Assembly: GCA_947311845.1 (NCBI GenBank)
Contig: CAMZMU010000027.1
Location: forward strand, 51,471,058-51,535,057
Reading direction: 5' to 3'
Source of the DNA: Poa pratensis
Lineage: Eukaryota; Streptophyta; Magnoliopsida; Poales; Poaceae
DNA: 64,000 nt
Part shown: piece by piece, positions 1 through 9,222 of the stretch
Position numbering within the stretch: the stretch's first letter is position 1
How the letters are laid out: each line of letters opens with the position of its first letter
Notes under the pieces: generated by a model
Told to the model about the DNA's origin: nothing
What the model saw: only the letters and a program-made list of their open reading frames with translations
Databases searched by the model: none
Translations under genes and position numbers: made by a program

Positions 1-112
1 AAAGGAGCTGAAGATCTTGTTGGCCGTATCATCACGGTCAATGGCACACCCTCATTGACGATTCAAGCTGGGGGCCGGAAGCAGATTACTTAGACCGGCC
101 ACGTCATCCCGT

Positions 113-2178
113 TTGGATCCATCAACGTCTTCGTTGGCTTCATCGGTGGCAGGTCCATTAGCTCGGTCCAAGAAGGCGATTCAAGAAGAAGTCGCCGATG
201 ATGGGGAAGAATCCATGGAAAGCATGGACTCGCAAGAGTTTGGGTCCATTATACCTGCCTTTGAAGAAAGTTGCTGGGGTTACCCACCAGAAATCGCATT
301 ATCACCAGATCGAGAGACGGCGCAAGTCGCGGTTTACACGACCGGAGGAGCAGGTGCATCAGGAACTGCTGGAGAAGCCGAGGCATCGGCACCCCCAAGC
401 AACCCACTTCTTGTCCCTGTGTCAGCCACGAACGCCGCCCTCCGTGCAACAGAAATTGAGGCCGCCAGGGCCGAGCTCCTGTATGAGGTTCGAAGGATGG
501 AAGAAGAGCGCCGCAGGCTCGATCAGATAAACCAAGGAATCCAACAGGAGCGGCAAAGAGTAGCCGCGCTGGCTGCGACTCAACGACAGGTTGACTCGCA
601 AACACAACTGCGCGCGACTCAACCAACAGTGGAAATCCCGCTACTCCAGCCGCGGGAGCGGGAATCCAGACAGTGCGGAAGGATGGGGACCAACAAATCA
701 AGAGACCCAGCAACAACCAAGGAGGTTTCACACCCCGCAGGGCCATTACCAAACCCTGTCGATAATATGTATGCTGCGGCTAATATCTTGACTCAGATGG
801 TACCAACAGGCGATGACCCGGTCAATGCTGAGGCGCGGCGCGCGATTCAGATGCTAAGTACAGCAGTCCTGCAACAAGCCAATAGGGCAGAAGCCGAAGC
901 ACAGCTGCCCCTCGTACCAGCCAATCACAGGATTGCAGCAGAAAGAAGCGTCCAAAGCAGGCCACCAGAGAACATATCAGGAGTCGCACAGAGGCAGCAG
1001 GAGCAAGTCGCAGAAGCGCAGGCGAATATGCCAGTGATGCAAACGCGGCCCGCAGATCAACAATCCAACGGCACATCCACACCCTGTCCTCGCGGCTCAA
1101 GGGCCCAGCATGTTTTACTGAAAGGATCAGATCGGAACCTTTTCCTGAAGATTTCAAAGGGCCACGCAAGGTGGCAAACTACAACGCCAGCATGGATCCA
1201 ACCACCTGGCTGAACAATTACGAGATGGGGATGAGCATTTTGAACGCCTCAGAGGAAATATGTGCAAGGTACCTCAACATGATGCTAGAAGGTGCAGCGC
1301 ACATATGGCTGCAAAATTTGCCTCCCAACTCTATAAATACTTGGGAGGAACTGAAGGATGCCTTCGTTAAGAACTTCCAAGGAACTTGCAAACGACTCTG
1401 CAATATAGAAGATCTCGAGCGTTGTGTCCAGAAGGAAGGCGAGTCAAGTCGCCATTGGATGAAAAGGGTGGCAGAAATAATACACTCCTCAGATAATATA
1501 CCACCAAGCTCAGCCGTCCTGGTAATGGAGAAAAACTGCAAGTTTGAGCCGCTGATTCATAAGCTGGGTCGCATGAAGGATAAAGTCAAGAGCCTCAGCG
1601 AGGTGATGGCTGCGGCTAACAAATATGCCAGCTCAGATAAAACCAGAGACGCGTCAGACGGAGAAGAAGAGGAGGTTGCTGCCAAAGGAAAGAAAAACTC
1701 CAACAAGCCCCAGCAGCAGCAAACAAGCCACAACAACGCGAATCAAAACAAACGCAAAAACGAAGATGGTCACTCAGGGCTCGTCGCCAATACGCGTGGA
1801 GGATTCAGAGGCCAGCGTGGAAGGGGTCGAGGATACGGCTCCCGTCCAATCAATATGCAAGAAGTTTTAACGGCCATGCGACCTTCATGCACAGGTGATG
1901 GACGGCCAGCGGACCATACCAAGGCACAATGCACTATTACAAGAAGTGGAAAGAAGAGAGCCAACACAACGGGGAATTCCCATGAAGGAAACCCTAGTGC
2001 GGCTCATAACACAAATATTGGGCAGCACAGCACGAGTAACCCCAGGCAAACGGGGCAGTATCACACAATAGTTATCGACACCTCCAAAAGGGAAGAGAAA
2101 TTGAGTCGCAGAAGTCAGCAGGTGAACGCCGTGATACCAGCAACACCCAATTGGTTAAGGTGGTCGAGCACACAGTAA
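113..2178 (+). pseudogene. Gag polyprotein, frameshifted
   Basis: Gag forms the particle that packages retrotransposon RNA. The first open stretch (113-1213) is an acidic, Gln- and Glu-rich N-terminal region with a coiled-coil-like Glu/Arg segment around 470-560. The reading then shifts frame near 1095-1110, and the open stretch 1171-2178 carries the conserved retrotransposon gag core (tryptophan- and leucine-rich, from about 1171 to 1640). A Lys/Gln/Asn-rich tail follows, then an Arg-Gly box near 1795-1845. The region where a CCHC zinc knuckle is expected (about 1885-1935) keeps only scattered His and Cys residues, so the knuckle looks degraded. The two frames overlap by about 43 bases, which I read as a mutation and not as programmed frameshifting. 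Confidence 0.8.
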
Positions 2179-2685
2179 CCTGGAGTCGCGACGATCACCC
2201 GCCACAAGTACGGGAACCTGGCAAGTTGGCGCTGGTTGTGGCACCGTACGTTGCAGGATACAAGCTGACCAAAGTGCTTATGGATGGAGGAAGCAGCATT
2301 AATATCTTGTACTACGATACGTTCCAGCGTCTAGGACTCAAGGATTCCAGCCTGCAGCCCACGTCAACAGTGTTTCACGGCATTGTCCCAGGAAGGTCCG
2401 CACGGCCAGGGGAAAATAACCCTAGGGGTAACTTTTGGGACAGAAGAGAACTTTAGAAGCGAATTCCTATGCTTCGAAGTGGTAAAATTCCAAAGCCCAT
2501 ATCACGCCTTGTTTGGAAGAACGGCCTTTGCTAAGTTTATGGCCAGGCCATGCTACGTGTACCTACAGTTGAAGATACCAGGACCAAAAGGGGTCATCAC
2601 AGTGTACGGAGATAGAGAAAAAGCGATAGAATGTGAAAAGGAGATGCGGCCTTCGCAGAATCCGCCTGTGCCGCGGAAGAGCTAA
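2151..2685 (+). pseudogene. Aspartic protease region of gypsy pol, frameshifted
   Basis: The retroviral-type protease cleaves the Gag-Pol polyprotein. The open stretch 2151-2456 holds the active-site-like motif MDGGSSINILY around 2280-2312, which is the form of the D(S/T)G motif seen in plant Tat-type elements. The frame then shifts near 2390-2450 and continues in another frame to a stop at 2685. The start of this piece overlaps the end of gag in a different frame. In the plant Tat lineage gag and pol are often separated or shifted, so the first shift may be ancestral; the second one inside the protease is damage. Confidence 0.75.
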
Positions 2686-2702
2686 AAGGTTATAAGTCGC
2701 AG

Positions 2703-4245
2703 GTGGACCCAAATGACATGAGTGTAGTTACCACGCCATCTGCCGAGCCACCAATGAAATTCAAAGCGGCCCAGGACACTAAGCAGATAAATCTTGTTCC
2801 TGGCGACTCATCCAAGCAAACCAGCATTGGAGCACACATGGAAGAAGAGCAGGAGAAGGCTCTCGTCGCTTTTCTCAGGAAAATAAGGACATCTTCGCAT
2901 GGAAGCCGTCAGATATGCCAGGGGTACCAAGAGAATTAGCAGAACATAGCCTCAAAGTGAACCCTGCGGCTAAACCAGTGAAGCAGCCACTACGGCGTTT
3001 CCACGATGATAGAAGAAAGGCAATAGGGAGGAAATAGCTCGCTGCTGGCTGCAGGATTCATCACGGAGGTATACCATCCGGATGGGTGGCAAACCCAGTC
3101 TTGGTTATGAAAAAGAACGGTACGTGGCGAATGTGCGTTGATTACACCAGTCTTAACAAAGCTTGTCCAAAGGATCCATTTGCTTTGCCGCGAATCGACC
3201 AAGTGATTGATTCAACTGCTGGGTGCGAGCTGTTATGCTTTTTGGATGCCTATTCAGGCTACCATCAAATCAAGATGAAGAGGGAGGACCAAGAAAAGAC
3301 GTCCTTCATCACACCCTTTGGAGCTTTTTGTTATGTCAGCATGCCCTTTGGGTTGAAGAACGCAGGTGCGACTTACCAAAGATGCATTCAGAATTGTCTA
3401 CATGAGCAAATAGGTCGCAACGTTCACGCCTACGTGGATGATATTGTGGTTAAGTCGCAAGTTGCCAGGATCTTATTAGTGATCTGGCAGAGACATTCAC
3501 AAATCTCAGAAAATACAACATGAAGCTCAACCCCACAAAGTGCGTCTTTGGAGTACCAGCAGGAAAGCTATTGGGATTCATAGTATCAGAAAGAGGCATT
3601 GAGGCCAACCCTGACAAGATAAAGGCCGTGATGGATCTCCAAAAACCAGAAAAGATAAAAGATGTGCAGCGACTTACCGGTGCGTAGCAGCTTTGAGTCG
3701 CTTTATATCAAGATTGGGAGAGAAAGCACTACCTTTGTACAGACTGTTGAAAAAATCAGACACCTTCGTTTGGGACGCAGAGGCCGACGAAGCTCTGACA
3801 GCCTTGAAACATCAATTGACAAATGCTCCAGTTCTGGCGGCTCCAAAGGATAAAGAGCCATGCTACTATACATAGCGGCAAATTCCCGTGCTGTGAGCGC
3901 TGTCATGGTTGTGGAGAGACAAGAACCGGAAAGGAATACCCTGTCCAGAGACCAGTATATTACGTGAGCGAAGTCCTCACAGCTTCCAAACAGCGTTACC
4001 CACAGTGGCAGAAGTTGGTGTTTGGAGTGTTCATGGCGAGTCGCAAGCTGAAGCACTACTTCCAAGAACATCCAATAACTGTGGTTAGTTCAGCACCATT
4101 GGCAGATATCATCCGTAATCGAGAAGCTACTGGAAGAGTCGCTAAGTGGGCGATCGAGTTGGGACCACATCACATCAGCTACGAGCCGCGCACATCAATT
4201 AAGTCGCAAGCCCTTGCAGATTTTATTAACGATTGGACAGAAATC
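2703..4245 (+). pseudogene. Reverse transcriptase and first RNase H of gypsy pol, broken
   Basis: This region copies element RNA into DNA and removes the RNA strand. The linker piece 2703-2939 loses frame; the RT core is open at 3086-3523 and shows the fingers/palm motifs, including LDAYSGYHQI near 3244 and the catalytic YVDDIVVKS near 3430-3458. The frame is lost just after this motif, at about 3465. The thumb is readable only in pieces (3520-3680). RNase H sequence is open at 3693-3875 (a LYRLLKK-like start, DAEADEAL) and again in a new frame from about 3870 to 4245, including the YYVSEVL block near 3958. At least four frameshifts make the enzyme non-functional. Confidence 0.85.
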
Positions 4246-4257
4246 CAAGTCGCTCCT

Positions 4258-4640
4258 AGCATGGCAGAAACCAAATACTGGACCATGCATTTTGATGGGT
4301 CAAGACAGTTGCAAGGCTCGGGGGCTGGAGTTGTTCTAACATCCCCAAGGGAGACAAGCTGCGGTATGTGCTACAGATACACTTCAACTGCACAAATAAC
4401 GTGGCGAGTACGAGGCACTGCTTCATGGTCTACGTATAGCAAAGGAGATGAACATCAGTCGCATACGCTGTTTTGGCGATTCAGACTTGGTGGCACAGCA
4501 GGTCTCTGGAACGTGGGACAGCAAGGATGCGAATATGGCTGCATATAGAAGAGAGGTGGACAGAATTGCTGGACATTTCACTGGATACCAAGTTGAACAT
4601 ATTGATCGGAGACAAAACGAAGCTGCAGATGCCCTGTCTC
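4258..4640 (+). pseudogene. Second, archaeal-type RNase H (aRNH) domain of Tat-lineage element
   Basis: After the tether, the sequence reads WTMHFDGSRQLQGSGAGVVL near 4279-4337, the typical first strand of an added RNase H domain with its catalytic Asp. The frame then breaks around 4340-4450 and resumes in the integrase frame, with FGDSDLVAQQV near 4473-4505 (second acidic residue) and a HIDRRQNEAADALS block near 4600-4640 (last acidic residue). A second RNase H in this position is known from the Tat/Ogre group of plant Ty3/gypsy elements. The break between the two halves means the domain is not made as one protein here. Confidence 0.8.
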
Positions 4641-6055
4641 GGCTTGGATCCAATAGACAGTCAGTCCCACCCAATGTTTTCCTGGATGAACTGCACAATC
4701 CATCAGTCAAACCTCCAGCAGAGATTGACATTGCAGAGCCAGAGGACGATTCAACTTTAGTCGCAGCCCTGCATGAACAGCCAGGATGGACAGAGCCATA
4801 CATGGCATATTTAAGTCGCGGAGTGCTGCCAGACGATGAGATTGAGGCGCGCAAAATCATACGACGATCAAAGGCCTATACAATCATCAACAACGAATTA
4901 TACAAGCGCAGCGTGTCAGGAGCATTCCAAAGATGTGTCTCACCAGAAGAGGGACGAAAAATCTTGCACGAAATTCATTCAGGCGATTGTGGCCATCATG
5001 CTTCGTCAAGATCTTTGGTGGCAAAGGCGTTCCGACATGGATTCTTCTGGTTAACAGCATTAGCAGATGCAGAGCAAATTGTCAGAGTGTGCGATGGATG
5101 TCAAAGATACGCTAGGCAAGATCATATGCCAGCTCAAGCACTTCGCACAATACCCATCACATGGCCTTTTGCCGTATGGGGTTTTGACATGGTAGGGCCC
5201 TTCAGACGGTCTTCAAACGGAAAAACTCACCTCCTGGTCATGGTGGACAAATTCACAAAGTGGATAGAAGCAGAACCTGTGGGAGATTGCGAGGCTGAAA
5301 CAGCAGTCAAGTTCTTGAAGAAGGTCATATTCCGCTTTGGGTACCCCCATAGTATCATTACAGACAATGGGAGCAACACCTCTGAAGGGGCTACACAGAT
5401 ATTTTGCGCAGACAATGGGATAAGATTGGACCTCACGTCAGTAGCACACCCGCAGAGCAATGGACAAGCTGAGCGAGCTAACCAGGAAATTCTCCATGGA
5501 ATTAAGCCGCGCCTTATTGAAAAGGTCGAAGCATCTCCAGGATGTTGGGTGGAAGAATTGCCAGCAGTACTGTGGAGCTTAAGAACAACCCCTAACAGAT
5601 CCACAGGATTTACACCATATTTCATGGTCTATGGAGCAGAAGCAGTCATGCCCAGCGACATCATACATGATTCACCAAGAGTTGCGGCTTACATCGAGAC
5701 AGATAATGAGATAGCTCGGCAAGACTCGGTGGACACATTAGAAGAGGTTAGAGACTTGGCAGCATCAAGGTCAGCGGTATATCAACAAGACTTGCGACGC
5801 TATCATGCCAGACGCATCAAAACCCGCACCTTTCAAGAAGGCGACCTAGTACTGCGACTTAAACAAGATCACAAGGGAATGCATAAGCTGTCCTCTCCAT
5901 GGGAAGGACCCTACATCATCAGCAAGAAGCTAAACAATGGGTCGTACTATCTGCTGGATGTAAGGGAAGAAAGCAGCGAACGCCATGATTTCGAGGATCG
6001 TCTCGAGGCACCTCGCCCTTGGAACGTCGCACACCTGCGACCGTACTATACATAA
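4448..6055 (+). CDS. Integrase of Tat-like gypsy element (with C-terminal half of aRNH), longest surviving ORF
   Basis: The open frame is 535 residues. It starts inside the added RNase H and continues through a complete-looking integrase. There is an HHCC zinc-binding domain, with the final CxxC as CDGCQ near 5090-5105. The DDE core has its first Asp in FDMVG near 5185, its second in TDNGSN near 5361, and its Glu in GQAERANQEI near 5462-5492. The C-terminal part has the YHAR...FQEGDLVLR block near 5800-5857. Integrase joins new element DNA to the chromosome. The start codon is arbitrary because this was part of a polyprotein, and upstream domains are broken. The spacing of the DDE residues fits the family. 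This is a transposon gene and not a host gene. Confidence 0.85.
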   Translation: MNISRIRCFGDSDLVAQQVSGTWDSKDANMAAYRREVDRIAGHFTGYQVEHIDRRQNEAADALSRLGSNRQSVPPNVFLDELHNPSVKPPAEIDIAEPEDDSTLVAALHEQPGWTEPYMAYLSRGVLPDDEIEARKIIRRSKAYTIINNELYKRSVSGAFQRCVSPEEGRKILHEIHSGDCGHHASSRSLVAKAFRHGFFWLTALADAEQIVRVCDGCQRYARQDHMPAQALRTIPITWPFAVWGFDMVGPFRRSSNGKTHLLVMVDKFTKWIEAEPVGDCEAETAVKFLKKVIFRFGYPHSIITDNGSNTSEGATQIFCADNGIRLDLTSVAHPQSNGQAERANQEILHGIKPRLIEKVEASPGCWVEELPAVLWSLRTTPNRSTGFTPYFMVYGAEAVMPSDIIHDSPRVAAYIETDNEIARQDSVDTLEEVRDLAASRSAVYQQDLRRYHARRIKTRTFQEGDLVLRLKQDHKGMHKLSSPWEGPYIISKKLNNGSYYLLDVREESSERHDFEDRLEAPRPWNVAHLRPYYT

Positions 6056-6142
6056 GAAAAGGCTAATCAGAGCCAAGCATCATCCTTTCCAGCTTTATAG
6101 CTGAGTATCATCACAGCCACTCAGGGCTAGAACTTCAACTTT

Positions 6143-6396
6143 GGTCGCCACCTAGGCGCGACCTATGCAACATCTGATCGCCACCCAGGCGCGATCGACC
6201 CTTGTATCAGAAACCGGCTGCCACCTAGGCGCGGCCGTAAACTTTGTATCACTTCTGGTCGCCACCTAGGCGCGACCGACCCATGTATCATCTCTGGTCG
6301 CCACCCAGGCGTGACCGACCCCATGTATCACCTGAATCGCCACCTACGCGTGATCCAACCCTATGTATAACACTCGGTTGCCACCAAGGCGCGACC
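6143..6396 (+). repeat. Array of seven short hairpin units in the gypsy 3' untranslated region
   Basis: Seven units start at 6143, 6176, 6216, 6257, 6296, 6335 and 6376, about 40 bases apart. The consensus is GGTCGC, a nine-base loop CACCTAGGC, then GCGACC. Unit 2 carries GATCGC with GCGATC, and unit 3 carries GGCTGC with GCGGCC, so some arm changes are matched by the opposite arm. Spacers often contain TGTATCA. A related hairpin, GTCGCG paired with CGCGAC, lies at about 6974-7000. Confidence 0.85.
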
Positions 6397-7053
6397 TTAT
6401 GTGTCATCATAATCAAAGCTTATCATAGCTTAGCCTATCATGGCCATATCATTATGTTTCTTGGGGTCTTTGTTACCCTGAAACAGCCAATTTATTGGCA
6501 ATTATCAAACTTACCTTAAGTCGGATTGCTACTCGCATTATGTGGCCAAAGTACTGGGGTGTGGCGTCAATCGAGCTTGATTGCCTATCATGGCCGCTCT
6601 CGACCCTGAACACACATGTTCCTAGGAAATACTGAGTCACGCGAGTGCCCACTTAATGGATTCAGATGGCCTAACAAGAGGTCGATGTACTGCTTATAGT
6701 ACGGCAACACCAATTACAATTACTTGTATCTTAACAATTGTTTTATTCATGATATCAAGTTACAGGTGACGACCTTCAAAAATCTCTGAGAAGAATTGAG
6801 ATGATTATCACGTTACATCCTCTCAATCCTTGGGGGCTGCATCATATTATCATCAAAAATTTGAAGATGGATCGTCATCAAGTTTTGAAGATATCAGGCT
6901 GCTCTAACAAAGAAGCTCATGAAGTCAGATGATCCTCCAGGTGCGAGTCAAGGCCAATCCAGCGCAATTATAAGTCGCGAAATAAGGAAAAGCGCGACCT
7001 AAACATTCAAGATCAAGAAATCCTATGAAGTTCAGGTCACGCTTGGGGGCTAA

Positions 7054-7571
7054 TGTCGGGGGAATACTTTCTGGATTAACCCGCGGCCCAGTGCGGCTTA
7101 CTATTACTCGCACGGACAAAAGCCCACATGGGATCAAGCCCAACATCGAACCGCCACAAGGAGAAGGATCTAGAAGACATATCCTGGAGGACGCGAGGAG
7201 GAGTTAGTCTCCGAGTAGGTTCCAATTGATGTATTCCTTGTGGAGGAAGTTTCCTTTGTAACCTAGCGAACCTCTGTGTATATAAAGAGGACTCGCAGGA
7301 CTTAGACAGGGTCAAGCTATCAAGCCCTTAAACCCTAGCTCATACGGCGAGTACCAGATCGGATCGCCTCCATTGTAACACCTCGATTATCATATCAATA
7401 CCAATCTAGGGTAGGCAGGAAGTATGTCTTTTACCTCACATTGAGGGGGCCGAATCTGGGTAAATATGTGTTGATCTTTGTTCCTGCGATCCCAAGCTCG
7501 GAGATGCTTGACTCGCGTAATCCCACACCTACGAAGTCATCCATGACACCTGACGTGACAAACCCACGACA
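7054..7571 (+). repeat. 3' LTR of the Tat-like gypsy element
   Basis: The LTR begins TGTCGGGGG right after a G-rich tract (GCTTGGGGGCTAA, 7041-7053) that looks like the polypurine primer. A TATA box (TATATAAAG) lies at 7279-7287, followed by a likely transcription start. The proposed end CCCACGACA (7563-7571) is one mismatch away from the inverse of the LTR start. The length, 518 bases, is usual for this group. The 5' LTR is outside the window, so the two LTRs cannot be compared and no target duplication can be checked. Confidence 0.75.
7279..7287 (+). promoter_or_regulatory. TATA box within gypsy 3' LTR
   Basis: TATATAAAG sits about 225 bases into the LTR and is followed by GAGGACTCGC. The position and sequence are those of an LTR core promoter. 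From the 3' LTR it would drive transcription rightward into the broken ORF at 7572-8159. Confidence 0.5.
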
Positions 7572-8159
7572 CCCACCGCGTACCCAGCGCTGCCCGACGC
7601 GCTGTGGTTGGAGGAGGAGGTCCCCGAGGACGACGACGACCCGGAGATGCAGGCCGCCTACGAGGCCTCCAACCGCTCCCTCGTCGAGGACTAGGTCAGG
7701 CGGTGGGAGGTCTTGATGGCCCAGGTCCAGGCCAATGCCGCCGCCGCGATGCCGCCTCCGCCTCCGCCACCGCCCTCGGGGATGTGGATGCCGCCGCCAC
7801 CACCACGGTACGTCGACTCGGACGAGGTCGAGCCGTGGTACTACACCCTGGAACGCGAGCTAGAGCAGGCTCGGCAGGGCATTCCGCCACCGCCTCCTCT
7901 GCCCCCCGGCCTCGTTGGCGAGTCCTGGGTCTGGACCGGCGGGAGCTGGTCGCCGGATCGGCCCCAGGAACAGGAGGAGGCGGCGTGGCCACAGTGGCAG
8001 GAGCAGCCACCGCCACCACCACCGGAGGGCTAGCCACCGCAGGAGCAGGCGCCGCCACCGCAGGAGCAGGCGCCGCCACCGGAGGGCCAGGCACCGCAGG
8101 AACAGGAAGTGCTTGCGCACCTCTGGACTAAGCCGACCCTTATCGTCCTCGACGACTAG
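7572..8159 (+). pseudogene. Proline/glutamine-rich ORF with two in-frame TAG stops, function unknown
   Basis: One frame stays readable from 7572 to a final TAG at 8157-8159, interrupted only by TAG at 7692-7694 and at 8031-8033. The part before the first stop is acidic (Glu/Asp run) and ends in MQAAYEASNRSLVED. The middle open part, 7713-8033, is rich in PPPPP tracts and has WYYTLERELEQAR and SWVWTGGSW. The last part consists of PPQEQA repeats. I do not recognise a domain. The second TAG aligns with CAG in the neighbouring internal repeat, so the stops probably arose by C to T change. The start lies upstream, cut off by the gypsy insertion. It may be a transposon-borne gene, but no evidence decides this. 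Confidence 0.5.
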
Positions 8160-8196
8160 GCGCGGCGCCGGCGACGACGACCCCTCCGATCACCCC

Positions 8197-8256
8197 CTAT
8201 ATGTAATGGCCCTTATGGCCACCCCTATATGTAATGGCCCTAATGGCCCTATGTAA
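8197..8256. repeat. Short tandem repeat downstream of the broken ORF
   Basis: A unit close to CCTATATGTAATGGCC is repeated about three times (8197, 8221 and, shortened, about 8248), each followed by a TAATGGCC- or TTATGGCC-like sequence. It lies in the A/T-richer stretch after the ORF, where a 3' untranslated region would be. Confidence 0.5.
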
Positions 8257-8399
8257 TCGCCGTTTGTGGCCTCCCCGTGAGTATAATGAAATCGGCCCTT
8301 AGGCCCTAGCTAAAAATGTGTTCTTTGCTTCCAACTCCGGCGCCCATGGTTAGGGTCCGCCGCCGCCGCGCTCTAGATATGAGGGAGGGAGAGGGTAAT

Positions 8400-8690
8400 T
8401 GGTTTAGGGGGCGAGCTCACCTTGGGTCGGGGGCGAGCTTGCTTGCTCGGGGATGACGATCTTGCTCGGGGGACGATCTTGCTCGGGGCAGGAGCAGGAC
8501 GGCCACGTCCGCCGGAGCTGGAGCAGGACGGGGACTGCCGGGGCCGGAGAAGGAGAGGGCGGCGACGGTCGGGGCGGTGGCGCGGGGACGAAATCCGGCA
8601 GCCTGGCGGCGTATGGAGCGGCGTCATCTGGAGCCCGGAGGCGGAGCGTCGATTTGGTGGACTTGAGCAAATTTTCGGCCCGAGCCACTC
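8400..8690 (-). other. GC-rich stretch, possible leader or first exon on the minus strand, unassigned
   Basis: On the minus strand the sequence is rich in Pro and Ser codons and reaches CCCAAG followed by GTGAGC at about 8417-8425, which resembles a splice donor. It includes a short direct duplication of GAGCAAGATCGTC. A first exon of a captured gene, or a CACTA leader, are both possible. Open frames exist on both strands here because of base composition, so I do not call a protein. Confidence 0.25.
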
Positions 8691-8707
8691 AAATTAGCGC
8701 CAAAAAG

Positions 8708-8866
8708 GCCTCTAGTACCGGGCCGTGGCTCCACCCAATACTAGAGGTCTCTAGTACCGGGCCGTGTTACCACCCGGTACTAGAGGTCCCTCAGGGCCGC
8801 GAAAATTTGCGCGCCAAGCCCAGTGGACCTGTAGTACCGGGTGGTCGCACGGCCCGGTACTAGAGG
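8708..8866. repeat. CACTA subterminal repeats, left side
   Basis: Several direct and inverted copies of CTAGTACCGGG and CCGGTACTAGAGG occur at about 8712, 8741, 8755, 8776, 8834 and 8857. Such arrays are the transposase-binding regions in characterised CACTA elements. The same motif family recurs at the right end. Confidence 0.75.
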
Positions 8867-9222
8867 TTGATTTTTTAATTTTCTGGTTTCTTACTTTTTT
8901 TATATCTTTTGATTTACTTGTCTAAATTAAGTAAAAATTGCTTTCATTTTCCTGTTTTCTGTTTTGGTTTAAAATGAAGTATCACATGCGCTTGGTTTTA
9001 AATTAAGTACTACATACGCTTAATTTAAAATCAATTCAAAAATTTATAAATCAAGTACTACATGCGCAGTGGATCATTTCACATCACAAAGTTTGATGCT
9101 ACATCAAAAATTTATAAATTTATAAATTAAGTACTACATTCCGCCACCGCCATACGCTTGATTTCATTGACATGTCTGTCTTGTCCTCCATACTATAAAT
9201 TATATAAAAGTTTAATAAATTA
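8867..9222. other. A/T-rich spacer between subterminal repeats and transposase
   Basis: No gene is visible. The stretch contains three diverged copies of a phrase close to AAATTAAGTACTACATGCGC near 8990-9140, which is a weak internal direct repeat. Confidence 0.4.

Larger units (their letters stand above)
1..7571 (+). mobile_element. Ty3/gypsy LTR retrotransposon, Tat-like lineage, 5' truncated by window edge, decayed
   Basis: The window opens in the untranslated leader of this element; the 5' LTR and primer-binding site lie outside. Seen in order on the plus strand: gag, aspartic protease, reverse transcriptase, RNase H, a second RNase H domain, integrase, a 1-kb 3' untranslated region, and a 3' LTR beginning TGTCGGGGG at 7054. 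The second RNase H between the first one and the integrase is a known hallmark of the Tat/Ogre/Retand branch of chromoviruses' sister clade. The internal coding region is broken by at least eight frameshifts or stops before 4448, while the integrase part remains open. The element is therefore not able to move by itself. The right edge at 7571 rests on an imperfect match of CCCACGACA to the inverted LTR start. Confidence 0.9.

Noticed and set aside
249..1169. Long minus-strand open frames opposite the gypsy gag
   Set aside because: They are shadows of the coding strand in a Gln- and Ala-rich gene, with no family likeness.
1095..1213. Programmed frameshift between the two gag frames
   Set aside because: The conserved Gag sequence continues directly in the second frame with no slippery site or stop at the junction; a simple indel explains it better.
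7604..8131. Gly/Ala/Thr-rich frame of 175 codons and its minus-strand Ala/Pro partner
   Set aside because: They overlap the readable proline-rich frame 7572-8159 and consist of repeat-driven low-complexity residues.
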